The notes under the pieces were generated by a model. The model saw only the letters and a program-made list of their open reading frames with translations, was not told the origin of the DNA and ran no database searches. The translations under genes and the position numbers were made by a program. Positions 47,666 to 58,236 of a DNA stretch of 64,000 nucleotides are shown piece after piece; the stretch's first letter is position 1; each line of letters begins with the position of its first letter. The stretch comes from Perognathus longimembris pacificus (Eukaryota; Chordata; Mammalia; Rodentia; Heteromyidae): NCBI RefSeq assembly GCF_023159225.1, contig NC_063181.1, forward strand, positions 10,003,606-10,067,605. The letters are read 5' to 3'.

Positions 47666-48616
47666 GTTTTCAGATGGGGAGGCACGTACATGATTCATTG
47701 AAAAACAAGAACTTGAAGAAATAGCAGGTAGAGAATGTAACTTTTTTTGTTTTTGAATAGTCAAATAATTTAAGTCAGATATTTTAATGATGCATTTAAA
47801 GAGTTCAGCTATTTTTTTCAATATATTAATTTTTTTGAAGTCATCTTCAGGCAAGGTGCTGTTAAAAACAAAAAAACCACGATTGAAACAATGCGACTAA
47901 GAAGGTTCAAGCTGATAGAACTCGTGCCATATTGGAAGAGGGCAATGAGGGCAGATTTCTGTTCCATGGTGACAGGCACAAAGAAGGCAGGAATCACTTA
48001 GTGGCAGGCTTATGAGTACAGGGAAGGGGCCAGTTTCTTCCCAATGTCTCTCTTCCGCCCCGTATTGTAGAGAGGAAGTGGTCTGCAGGGAATAAGACAG
48101 CAGAGGTGGGTCTGGGATATGAAGTGGTGGAGGTTTGTCAGAGAGCACTTGAGGATGCTAAAGGGGGCAGTAGAAGTCTTGGTTCTGTGGGAGATCGTGA
48201 CAGTTTCCTGTGCCCATCAGAGTCAGCTCCTACAGTTCACTGTGTGGGTGATAGGCTACCTCTCTACTGGAAAGGGGAGTCAGGAGTGTGGGAGCAGGGA
48301 AGGTCTCCCCGTTTTCTGCTACCTGGCTATGATGTCACAGGTTACAATCGGCAGGCTGCTTCGCTGTCCTTCTGTGTGCAAGGGGGTTAGGCTATGCTTT
48401 CTTGCTCTGGTTTTTTGGGGTGTTTTTGTCAATAAAAGGACGGCTCCATCTTAAGAAGTACCTAGGAGGTTTTTGAAGTCTTGGCAACGTTTCTAGGGGC
48501 CAGGACAATATCTTATACTACTCCACTCAATTCCTGGAATATATTGGAAGCTTCCTGACATTCCAGAAGGGCCTAACCCTCTACTCCGTCCTCACTTTCA
48601 ATTCCATGGGCCCTGA

Positions 48617-48700
48617 CAAGGAAGAAAAGAGAAAAGGAAGGAGGGAAGGAAAGGAGAGAAGGAGAGAGGGAAGGGAGAATGGAAGGAAGGAAGATGGAGG
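48617..48700 (+). repeat. GGAA/GAGA purine repeat
   Basis: Imperfect GGAA-rich purine tract; no SINE body adjoins it. Confidence 0.85.
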
Positions 48701-50169
48701 GATAATTTTCTTCTCATCCTGCGGCTAGGTCAGATTTCCCACAGACTTTCTTCCCGGGGTAAGTAGATTGAAAGATTGAGGGATGGCAGTGGGAGGTTTT
48801 GGAATTATTCAAATGAAATCAAATTAAAATGCACATCTAATTCAAATTCACAAGCTTCACCAGAATTTCCTGAGACTATATAAAAACAATGTCCCTACCT
48901 CCAGGAGCTTGTAATGATGATTCAGCTGTGAGCAGCAAGCTGTAGAGGGTCAAAGAAAACCGAATGGTGTCCCAGACATGAGCCAGCATCAGAAGCTACT
49001 GCTCTGCCCACCCTCCTCGCAGTGCCAGGCAGCGATCGTTAGCAGGGCACAGAACTGGCATTGCTCTCTTGAGACACAGTCGGCCAAGACAGAGGAAGGG
49101 CCTCATAGCAACTGATAGGGGTCAGAAGAGGCCATTTGTGGCAGAAGGAAGATGATGAGGAAAGTTACCGAGAGGCCGGGGTGGCATGTCGGGGAAGTAC
49201 AAGCCGTTCAGCATCACTGCACCAGAAGTTCAAGGAGGCCCAGGAGCGAGGCTCCAGCAGGGCTCAGGCCCCTCCCTGCATGGGGCCTTGGTTTACTATG
49301 GAGGCAAGCCCGGCAGCGGGGTGGAGGTTAGGAAAGCAGAAGGCACATTTCCCAAACCGATGCATCAAACGGCACCCAGGAAGTTTTGGCTCAGGACACG
49401 TGAGAGACACTGGAAGCGGCCACCACCTTGTTGGTTAAGACTCCCACACACCCAGCAGCCAAGCCCAGGCATGGAGCGCAGGAAAACACAAACGCCTGGG
49501 CCCTACCCAGGGCCTGCATGGAGGGACCCGGTGAAACCACAAAGCCCCTGGTAGGTCATTTCCAGCGCCGGAGGCAGGAGTCTGAGTTGTGCCGGAGCTG
49601 TGCCCAATGCCAAGGCTTCCCCACCCCCCCCCCTTCTGAGCTCTGCTAGCCTACCAGACATCCCTGCCCTGTTCCCAGCCACAGATATGTGTGTGCATGC
49701 ACAAGCACACACTTCTGTGTACACTTGTACACAGGCGCGCGCACGTAGGCATGCGCACTGGACACTGGGCCCCATCCTCACAAGTTCTCCACATAGAAGA
49801 GCGCTCCTGGCAGGGGCCTCCCCGCTGCCCTTTACGTCAGTCCCTTGGCACACAAACGCATCAAGCAAACGTCCAAGAGCCAGTGTCCGGTTGCTTTTTC
49901 ATGGAAAGACATCACCCGTCACCCGTCACTCCGCCCCCACCCCTGTGCGTGGTGGGTGAGGACACTGGAAGTCACGGCTTTGCTGGATGTCATAGGAGCA
50001 CTTGGCTTCATCTCTGATCTGCTCTGAGTATTTTTAAAGTAGTGCCTCTCAGCCTCTGGCGTGATTTTTCCCACCCCACTCCTTCCTCCCCCCTGCTCCT
50101 CTGGGGAGGAAGCCGGAAAGCAGCGCTTGCCAGCACCAGCTCCGGCCCGCCATGCTGGAAGGCCTGGCA

Positions 50170-50490
50170 CTAGGGACTGAGCCTCGGAGCCTCTGTGGCT
50201 CCTCAGGAAGACATCTCTAGACTCACAAGCTTTTCTCCCTTCTAACTCTTCCATCTGTGACCTGGGGCTCATCCGGCCCTCTGCGGGGTGACCTCAGGCA
50301 CAGGTGGAGGCGGGGCGGGCGCCGCCGCAGCTGTTCTGTTCTAAGAGCTCTGGTAGCCAGGGACTCCTTTGCCCGTTTCCCTGCCTGGAGCCGTGGGGAT
50401 GCGCTGGACCGTGCTAGCTCCCCGGCATTCTTTCTGCCTGAGGGACCCCGGGCTGGAGTGAAGAGGATCACGGTGTGCACCTGGGGATGG
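50170..50490 (+). promoter_or_regulatory. GC-rich patch, possible alternative LZTS1 first exon
   Basis: A local CpG-rich stretch (gcggggcgggcgccgccgc near 50310) ends in a good donor, gatgg|gtgagtg, after 50490. It lies 3.6 kb upstream of exon 2. No retroposon interrupts it. A short upstream promoter for LZTS1 is plausible, but this rests only on composition, donor and position; it could be a conserved enhancer. Confidence 0.35.
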
Positions 50491-52139
50491 GTGAGTGAAG
50501 GGTTGGAATTTGGGAGAGGGAGTCACACACAAAGTCACTCTCCAGAGTGAGAGACGTGGAGGGAACTCGAGACACCGCCCGTCCAGGTGGAGATGCCAGG
50601 CTTGTTTGCTTTCCCAGATGTTAACCAGAGCCTGACTGTCGTTGGTACCTGAGCCATGAATCTCCTAGCGCTAGCAGTAGGTCCCCCCTTCCCTTCCCCA
50701 TGCCTGTGGCTGGCATGGCTGCTTTTCAGACCCTACCCAATGGAACCTGAACTTGGCCTCAGGGTTTCTTAGAGAGTCTGTCCAGGTGAGATGTGGAGGC
50801 TAGCTAGATGCCAAGCCCTTCTCTGGAGATCTGCCACGCACTCCCTCACTTAAGATCTGAGTCACACTTCTTTGTCTGTCTGTCCACTGGTGCCAGGGGA
50901 CCATCCTGCTGTTCTCTTCCCCCTTGTATTAGCCACAGCCCGTTAAATTTGCATGCACTTTGCATGTAACGGAGGCTTTATTTTTGGAAGGGGGGAAGGG
51001 CAGGTTGGGATTAGTGGGTAATCATATTCCTGGGGAGAGATGTCAATCAACTCTCCTGGGACACAGGCTGCCCACCGGTATGGAGGAAGGCTCAGCCAGC
51101 AGCGGAGTGCTGACGACCCGCACACAAAAGGCTGCCAGGCGGAGTGGCTTTTGATTCCTCCTGAGCGGTGGGAAGTGGAATTGCTTCCGATTGTTCGTTG
51201 GATGGAGTGACTCAGCCTGCCAGCGATTGCCCTTTCACTTTCTGCCTTTCCTGGGAATCCAAGTGCACTTAATTGAGAGCTGCGTGGGCTGCTGCTCCCA
51301 ACCCACCAGCAACCTGCTCTCTCTCTCCTGGCGTCTCAACACCCTTAGCCTCTCTTCTCACTGCCCACGCTCCCCCCCCCCTTTCCTCCTCCATTCTTGC
51401 CTCTTTTTCCATTCATCCATTCACTCAGAAAATATGTATTGGGCGTTTGCACCGGGAACTCTCTGCAGGCCCCTGAGGTTTGCAAACTGGGTTGGGATGA
51501 TTAACCAGCTCAAAGGTTCACCCCTGCCCTGGCCTTGCCCCTTCTCCCCTCTCCCTGACCCCCTCCTACAGCAAATAGGAGGAGGTGAGGGGGAGGGAGG
51601 GTCAAGGACAAAGAACACAAACACTCGGAGGAATTCTAGATAAGGAGAGCAGAACCAGGCAAAGTAAGTTCTGGGGTGGGGGTGTCATAAAAGAGGGCGG
51701 CTCTGGTCCCAAGCAGGCTCTATCTATCCTATCCTTTTAGCTCCTGAGAAACCCTATCTGCAGAGAGGACCTGCCCTCTGATCTAATGCAGCAGCCAGGG
51801 CTCCCCAGATCCCGTTGGCAGATGCCTCCACTGTGTTCTCACATCCCTTGGAACGCCAGCTGCCCTTCTGCTGGAGGCGAAGAAGCAGGTCAGGCGTAGA
51901 AGGTCCCCATGTCCCAAGCCCAGCCATCTACAGGGAGATGAGGGGCGAGGTCTTTCCTGACAGACCTGCTCATTGAGCTTTCTTGAAAACATGTGAGGTT
52001 GAGCCAGTTCTAGCATCTTCACACTCTCTTCATGATTTCAGCAGTCTCTGTGGACAGTTATACCCCTTCCACTCCTCTCATGGCAGCCAGGCGTCTCTTA
52101 TAGGTGACTTCATGTAGCTCCGACGATGGTTGTGGGTGG

Positions 52140-53135
52140 GTGCCATGGTGAGCTAAAATGTCACTGATACTTAGCTTTTTGAGTGTAGTCTATCTGGCAC
52201 AATATGGCAATCTCCACTTCCATCTACGTTGTTGCAAAGAACAGAATTTCACTTTTTTCTTCACGCCTGACTAATTTTCCATGGCATCTGTGCCCATGTT
52301 TTCTTCCTTTATTCATTCATTGCTTACGGGGCACCTGAGCTGGTTCCATGGCTTGGCTATTGTGAACACACCTGCAATAAATGTGGCTATGCAGGTATTT
52401 CTCCTCTATATTGACTTAATTTCCTTTGGCATGCTATGATGGGGTCATAAGGTAGTTCTCTTTTTCAAGGACCCTCCATACTGATTTCCACAGTGGTGCC
52501 ACTGGTTTTACATCCCACCACCCATTATGAGATTCATTTCTCCCTCAGTTTCTCCCAGAATTTGTTCATTATCTTGCTGATTATTATCCTGACTGGAGTG
52601 AAATAGAATTTTAGTGAGGTTTTGATTTGCATTTATTAATTGGGTTATTTGTTCTTTTCCTTTTTTTTTTTTTTTTGCCACTCTGGGGCTTGAACTCAGG
52701 GCCTGGGCACTGTCCCTGGCTTCTTTTTGCTCAAGGATAGTGCTCTACCTCTTGAGCCATAGCACCACTTCCAGCTTTTTCTGTTTATGTGGTACTGAGG
52801 AATCGAACCCAGAGTTTCATGCATGCTAGGCAAGAACTCTACCACTAAGCCACATTCCCAGCTCCTCTTTTACTATATTAATATACAGGCGCTTTTTTTT
52901 TAAAGCTCTTTGTGTATTCTGGATTTTCATCCTTTATCCACTGACTAGCTGGTGAAGGTTTTCTCTCCTTCAGTCGGTTGTCTCTTGACTCTGGTAATTG
53001 TTTCTTTTGATGTGCAGAAACATTCTAATTTGATACAGTCCCACTTATCAATTTTGTTCTTATTTTCTAAGCACTCAGTGTTCTATTGAGAAAATACCTG
53101 CATATCTTCCAGAGTTTTCCTTATACCAAGAGTCT
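52140..53135 (-). mobile_element. Old L1 fragment, minus strand, split by IDL-Geo
   Basis: On + it follows the reverse complement of an L1 ORF2 3' part: ccttggctattg-like tggcttggctattgtgaaca, tgatttgcatttattaattg, then after the insert attctggattttcatccttt and gttgtctcttgactctggta. No open frame remains. Confidence 0.78.
52660..52866 (-). mobile_element. IDL-Geo dimeric SINE inside the L1
   Basis: A T16 run, a Geo monomer (ggggcttgaactcagggcc) and an ID monomer (gcatgctaggcaagaactct) follow on +. The L1 resumes directly after it. Confidence 0.88.
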
Positions 53136-54098
53136 TAGAGATCAATGCAAATACTATGTAGGAAATGAGCAGGTTGGTATAAGAGAAAGTTATGGAGGCG
53201 AGCTTGTCTATTTCAGCAGTATCTTTACATATGAGATCTAAATGAAGGACTGAAGAAGAATTGTAGGCCAGGTAAGAGCAGGTGCACAGGGTCTAGCTAG
53301 AAAATGGCTTCTGTGCTCTATGAGGAGAGGCAAGTGTGACTGCAATGGTGGATGTGAGCAAAGGGTGATGGGGTGAGATCTGTGAGGTGGAATTGTGCCC
53401 TGTTTGTGGTCTTTGGACTGTAGAGAGAAGTATGTCTTCCTCTAAGAATTACGGGAACTCTTGAAGGGTCTCCAGAGGGAATTGCATGCAGGCTTTCTTG
53501 GCTCTTGGTTCTGAACGCAGGAACCCTGAAGGCCAGGCAGCCACAGCTGGTGTGGACATTCTTGCTGGTGGGGATTTTCCAGTGCTGAGGCAGTGCGGGA
53601 CAGCAGTGGATGCCAGCTAGTGTCTCTCCCTCCACTGACAAAGCCACGGATGCCATCCTGAGCACCTCTCCTTCATGATCTCACCCAACCCCAATCTACT
53701 CCCCAATCTAGCCCCCAAATGCCACTAACATATGACTTCTGGTGGCGGGGGGGGGGGAGTAAGTTTCCAATGTAACTCTAAGGGGACACACCTACACCTC
53801 AGCTCTTTCCAGAAGGCAGTCCCTGTGCTAATTCCCTGTGCAGTGTGGATCGGGGTGACACCACACTCAAAACGCAGGTCCTGGAAGGACAGTGGGTCAG
53901 CCATTGCCTGATGCCCAGGGCTGTCAATTGCACGTAAGAGCAGGCTCTTACGAACCGAAAAGGAAGGGAGTTCAGGGGGCGGAGACAGAGCAGGCGTCTT
54001 GGTGTCCATTTCTCTAGCACCCAAGTGTCCTGGTCAGAATAATGACACCTGAAGTCCCCGCCAGGGCAGTTCAGTGACCACTGTCTGTCTCCTCCCAG
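53136..54098. other. LZTS1: End of intron 1
   Basis: Unique sequence with a G13 run near 53746-53758; the splice acceptor of exon 2 ends it. Nothing else is recognised. Confidence 0.5.
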
Positions 54099-54221
54099 GT
54101 CCATGGCTCGCCCAGGCTCAGCGAGGATTGTGCCATGACCGCGGCCCCCCCTGGGAGCTAGGAGCGCCTCGTGTTGCCACAGCCACCCCAAGCCCCCCGT
54201 GCTGCATTGCTGGGAGCCACA
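54099..54221 (+). other. LZTS1: LZTS1 exon 2, 5' UTR part with two uORFs
   Basis: The exon is taken to begin after the acceptor cctcccag|gtcc. It holds two short upstream ORFs: 54103-54138 (11 codons plus stop) and 54135-54161 (8 codons plus stop), overlapping as ATGA. Their start contexts are weak to moderate (T and G at -3). The second ends 60 bases before the main start, which leaves room for reinitiation. An in-frame GTG at 54171 exists but there is no in-frame upstream ATG. Confidence 0.65.
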
Positions 54222-54566
54222 ATGGGCAGCGTCAGCAGCCTTATCTCCAGCCACAGCTTCCATAGCAAGCACTGCCGGGCCTCGCAGTACAAGCTGCGCA
54301 AGTCCTCCCAGATCAAGAAGCTCAACCGCTACTCCGACGGGCTGCTGAGATTCGGCTTCTCCCAGGACTCCGGCCACGGCAAGTCCAGCTCCAAAATGGG
54401 CAAGAGCGAAGACTTCTTCTACATTAAGGTCAGCCAGAAGGCCCGGGGCACCCACCGCCCCGATTACACGGCCCTGTCCAGCGGGGACCTTGGGGGCCAG
54501 GCTGGGGTGGACTTTGACCCAGCCACTCCACCCAAGCTCATGCCCTTCTCCGGTCAGCTGGAAACG
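54222..54566 (+). CDS. LZTS1: LZTS1 coding exon 2 (residues 1-115)
   Basis: The ATG at 54222 has A at -3 and G at +4, a strong Kozak context. The peptide opens MGSVSSLISSHSFHSK and continues through KLRKSSQIKKLNRYSDG and the SQDSGHGKSSSKMGKSEDFF stretch, essentially the LZTS1 N-terminus and distinct from LZTS2 and LZTS3. Gly2 with Ser6 fits an N-myristoylation signal, which is known to anchor PSD-Zip70 at membranes. Several Lys/Arg follow, and a Ser/Gly/Lys-rich stretch lies at about 49-60. The exon has 345 bases, ends in codon ACG (Thr115) and is spliced at gtgagc in phase 0. A 13-base G run begins about 33 bases into the following intron. Confidence 0.97.
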
Positions 54567-54747
54567 GTGAGCAAGGGGCTTCTGGCAAGTGTGTGTGTGT
54601 GGGGGGGGGGGGTGCGAGAGGGAGGTGGGGGCGAGCAGAAAAGAGAGACTTCGGTGGCCCGGAATTTAGAGTGCCAAGAGGCAGCGCTGAAGAGTTTGGC
54701 CACACTCCAGAGATAAAGGTTGGACAGGAAAGAAAGCCAGCTTGGAG

Positions 54748-54975
54748 CTTGGGGCTCACGACTGTCATCCTAGCTACTCTGGATGCTCAGATCTGAGGAT
54801 GGCAGTTTGAAGCCCACCAGGGCAGGAAAGTCAGTGAGACGCTCATCTCCAGTTAATCAGCAAAAAGCCAGAAGGGAGGTGTGGCTTAAGTGGTAGAGTG
54901 GCTAGCCTGAGCAAAAAAAAACCCAAAACAAAACAATGAAAGCTTGAGGCCGTGAGTTCAAGCCCCAGTAGCGCG

Positions 54976-55031
<56 letters not shown>
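54748..55031 (+). mobile_element. Composite B1/Geo SINE with CG/CA tail
   Basis: The body ends gttcaagccccagtag, then (CG)n of about 15 bases and (CA)n of about 48 bases form the tail. Confidence 0.87.
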
Positions 55032-55035
<4 letters not shown>

Positions 55036-55549
55036 AAGAAAAAAGAAAAGAAAGGAGAGCTTTGGCCAGTCCCCTAAGCAAGTCAGTCAAGGCAGCTCTG
55101 CAGCAAAGAGCAGGGAGGAAATGCAAGCCTTTCTGAACTCCACTGGAATGTACTTAGATGTGGAAGGTAGGGCAAGGGTCAGCTTGTTCAAAGACAGGAA
55201 GGGGAGGGCCCTGGAGGACGGGATGCTGGGACGGAGTGTGTCCTTCTTTTGCTAGCAGACTCGCAGACTTTGCAGAGAAGCCCTCTCATTTGCATCCAAG
55301 GCTCCAGTAGATCTTGGCTCAGTCCCAACCTGGAGTGTTGTTTTGTTTTTGTTGTGTTTTCTTTTGCACTTCCGTTGAATAAGTGCTGGGATTTTGTTCT
55401 CATTATGAAGTGAACTAAGATGTGAGCAATGAGAACTGACTATGCAGAAATATGACCCCCAATTCAGCTCAAGGACTCCTGCATTTTCTCTATGGCCACC
55501 AAAAGCTCCTCTTCCCCCGTCTCCTGGGGGAATGTTCCTGGCATTGACA

Positions 55550-55862
55550 TATAGGTGGAGCATCCTTTATCTGAAACACCTGTGAAACCACAGGTGTTTA
55601 GGATTTGGGATTTCCCCCCAGATTTTGAAATACTTATATGTATATAATTTGATATCTTAGGGATGGGACCCAAGTCTAAACATGAATTTATTTATGTTTC
55701 CTGTACCCAGAGCAATTTAACACAACATTTTAAAAGAATGTGGGCACAAAACAAAACCTTATGATGTGAAATTTTCTCCTTGGTACATCCCGTCAGCATT
55801 CCAAAAGTTTCAGACTTTGGAGCAGTATACATTTGGGATTTTTCAGATTAGGATAATCAGAC
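55550..55862. mobile_element. Tigger-like nonautonomous DNA transposon relic
   Basis: gcatcctttatctgaaacac at one end, gatgggacccaagtctaaac in the middle and gggatttttcagattaggat at the other are mirror-like ends of a Tigger-type element known across mammals. Confidence 0.65.
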
Positions 55863-55976
55863 GGGACTAGAAAATACTCCTGTTTGCATATTGCTTTGAG
55901 GTTTTCAAACAAAGGATTTATAAACTGCCAGGTGTGCCACTAATGGAAATCACAAGCTTAAAAAAGAAATGTTAGC

Positions 55977-56220
55977 TAGGCACCAGGGACTCAGCCCTGC
56001 AATTCTAGCTTCTCGGGAGACCGAGATCTGAGGATAGATGGCGGTTTGAAGCCACCCTGGGCGGGAAAGTCTGTGAGACTCTTTATCTCCTATTAACCAT
56101 CCCCCTCCCTTAAAAAACAAAGCTGAAAGTAGAAGTGTGGCTCAAGTAGAAGAACCCTAGCCTGAGTGGAAAAGCTAAGAGATAGAACCCGGGTTCTGAG
56201 TTCAAGGCTCAGAACTGAAT
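55977..56220 (+). mobile_element. Composite B1/Geo SINE
   Basis: Full layout with a C-rich change in the linker (ccatccccctcccttaaaaa). Confidence 0.82.
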
Positions 56221-56279
56221 GGTTCACACATATAGAAAGTATTCTTTCAAAGTGACCTTCCAGCTTCATGGAGAGTACA

Positions 56280-56335
56280 CAGGGCAAAGACACACAAAGA
56301 CACACAAAGATACACAAAGACACACAAACACACAC
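56280..56335 (+). repeat. CACAAAGA tandem repeat
   Basis: About five to six 10-base units (gacacacaaa) shortly after the SINE. Confidence 0.9.
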
Positions 56336-56642
56336 CTGCCCGGCCTCGGCCTGACAGCGCCAGACACCGGAGGAGTAGACATCTCAGCCCGTGGGGACTC
56401 ACAAGGGCTGGGACAAGCTGGGGGCTGTTAGCACAGCTCCTAGCCCAGCACGGAGGACATTTCCTGTGGTGCAGAGGGACTCCTCCCCCCTAAGGGGAAC
56501 CCCAGCCCCCCAGCTCCTCCGGAGCCCCCAGCACGGTCTCGGTGGTTGTTGACCAAGAGCCAGAACAGGGACCTGGTGGGGAGGGAGAACGGGATGCGTG
56601 TGGAGGGGACACCCTGTTCCACGTGCTGCTTTGTCTCCCCAG

Positions 56643-57446
56643 GGATCGGACAAAGGGGCGGTGAGGCCCACGGCCTTCAAGCCCGTGCTGCCCCGCTCCG
56701 GAGCCATCCTCCACTCGTCCCCGGAGAGCGCCAGCCACCAGCTGCACCCCGCCCCTCCCGACAAGCCCAAAGAGCAGGAGCTGAAGCCAGGCCTGTGCTC
56801 GGGGGCCCTGTCTGACTCGGGCCGGAACTCCATGTCCAGCCTGCCCACGCATAGCACCACCAGCAGCTACCAGCTGGACCCCCTGGTCACCCCCGTGGGG
56901 CCCACGAGCCGCTTTGGAGGCTCAGCCCACAATATCACCCAGGGCATCGTCCTGCAGGACACCAACATGATGAGCCTGAAGGCTCTGTCGTTCTCCGACG
57001 GGGGCAGCAAGCTAGCCCACCCAGGCAAGGCGGACAAGGGGTCCTCCTGCGTGCGCGCCCCCCTCTCCACGGACGAGTGCACCATCCAGGAGCTGGAGCA
57101 GAAGCTGCTGCAGAGAGAGGGCGCCCTGCAGAAGCTGCAGCGCAGCTTCGATGAGAAAGAGTTTGCCCCCGGCCAGTCCTTTGACGAACGGCCCCGACGG
57201 AACAGGGACGACATGGACAGCGCCGAGCCCAAGAGCGGCGGCAAGCTGAAGCCGGCGTCCCAGAAGAGCCAGCGCGCGCAGCAGGTGCTGCACCTGCAGG
57301 TGCTCCAGCTGCAGCAGGAGAAGCGGCAGCTGCGGCAGGAGCTGGAAAGCCTCATGAAGGAGCAGGACCTGCTGGAGACCAAGCTCAGGTCCTACGAGCG
57401 GGAGAAGACCAACTTCGCCCCTGCCCTGGAGGAGACCCAGTGGGAG
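56643..57446 (+). CDS. LZTS1: LZTS1 coding exon 3 (residues 116-383)
   Basis: This exon has 804 bases, 268 codons, with phase 0 at both ends. The first half encodes a Ser/Pro-rich, probably disordered region that is nearly identical to human LZTS1 as recalled (for example GAVRPTAFKPVLPRSGA and SSYQLDPLVTPVGPTSRFG). The second half turns into coiled coil at about residues 260-290 (ECTIQELEQKLLQREGALQ). After a charged spacer, coiled coil resumes at about 325-375 (QVLHLQVLQLQQEKRQLRQE), entering the Fez1 domain. The exon ends EETQWE and uses the donor gtaagg. Reading through the donor adds a non-homologous tail, so the splice is needed. The charged spacer (about residues 291-315) is the part that differs most from the human protein. 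Confidence 0.97.
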
Positions 57447-58011
57447 GTAAGGCAGCACCGCACCCCTGGGCCGGGGGCGGGGGGTGGCCCCATCTTTGGT
57501 GCCCATCTCTCCATTATCCACCGATGCAGGCCAAGAGGGTAGCAGCAGGGGTGAAGGCCCCCCGAGGAAGCGGCTCCTCCGTCACGAGGGTGGGAACGCT
57601 CAGTTCTGAGTGATCAACTCCCCTCCCCCATCACACCTTCCTAGTCCCCAGAACTGAGTGTTCTGGCCAAGCCATCGATCGAGAAGCCAGAACCTAGGCA
57701 GCCAAGGCCCAGCCAGACTGAGGACGGACCTAGCCTCATTTGCTCACTTGAGACACAAAGAAAACCACAGCGAATCTTGGGTTCACCAGGGCCAAGGGAC
57801 TCCAGAGAAAGCATGGGTTGCTTTTGAGGGGAGGGAGCCCACCTATTCATAAGAGTGACCCAGTGAGTGGCAGGTCTCAGTGATGAAATCGGCCTCTCCT
57901 TGCAGAAGTGTCAGAGCAGCTTCTACTTGGCGAGCTCAGATAAACAGGACTGGAAGAAAAAGCACACACAGGTTCACACAGACACATGTGCACAGTCACC
58001 TTTTCCCTTTT

Positions 58012-58236
58012 AACTGGTGCTGGTCCTGAGGTTTGAACTTAGGGCCTGGGAACCATCCCTCAGCTTTTTTTTTTTTTTGCTCAAGGTTAGTGCTCTACCA
58101 CTTGAGCCACAGCTCCATTTTGGATTTTAATTGGAGGGTCTCCCCCTTTCCTACCCAGGCTGGCTTTGAACTGTGATCCTCAGATCTCAGCCTCCTGAGG
58201 AGCTAGGATGACAGGTGTGAGCCACCAGTGCCCAGC
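58012..58236 (-). mobile_element. Composite B1/Geo SINE
   Basis: On + it runs from tggtgctggtcctgaggttt to gtgtgagccaccagtgccca; a T14 run interrupts the Geo part. Confidence 0.87.

Larger units (their letters stand above)
47664..52139. other. Retroposon-poor 4.5 kb upstream of LZTS1 coding exons
   Basis: Only a purine repeat and G/C runs are seen, against one SINE per kb elsewhere. It contains the GC-rich candidate first exon at 50170-50490. A TTACGTCA half-CRE-like site lies at 49832. Long ORFs on both strands (for example 49186-49554) have no family resemblance. Confidence 0.4.
27245..54098 (+). other. LZTS1: LZTS1 intron 1 (inferred)
   Basis: This stretch runs from the donor gtaagg to the acceptor, whose polypyrimidine run ctgtctcctccc precedes AG at 54097-54098. 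It is about 27 kb and filled with rodent SINEs, MIR, old L1 and DNA-transposon relics and microsatellites. No other coding exon is convincing in it. If the alternative first exon near 50.3 kb is real, its last 3.6 kb would also be the intron of that shorter transcript. Confidence 0.5.
54567..56642 (+). other. LZTS1: LZTS1 intron 2
   Basis: It has a GT donor (gtgagc) and ends tttgtctccccag. It carries, in order, a short GT/G-run near the donor, a composite SINE with a CG/CA microsatellite tail, a Tigger-like DNA-transposon relic, another composite SINE and a CACAAAGA repeat. The last 300 bases before exon 3 are unique GC-rich sequence. Confidence 0.93.

Noticed and set aside
52140..53135. Possible reverse-transcriptase gene
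   Set aside because: The L1 pieces here and at 6290-8340 are old, frameshifted and SINE-interrupted.
54171..54221. N-terminal extension from an in-frame GTG at 54171
   Set aside because: The downstream ATG has a strong Kozak context, gives the known LZTS1 N-terminus and creates the myristoylation site, which an extension would abolish.
53799..54455. 218-residue minus-strand ORF over LZTS1 exon 2
   Set aside because: It is the antisense shadow of a conserved GC-rich coding exon; no family resemblance and no promoter or splice context on that strand.
56867..57521. Long minus-strand ORFs (171 and 169 residues), Leu- or Ser-rich
   Set aside because: They are reverse readings of the coiled-coil coding exon 3, where CTG/CAG codons keep the opposite strand open.
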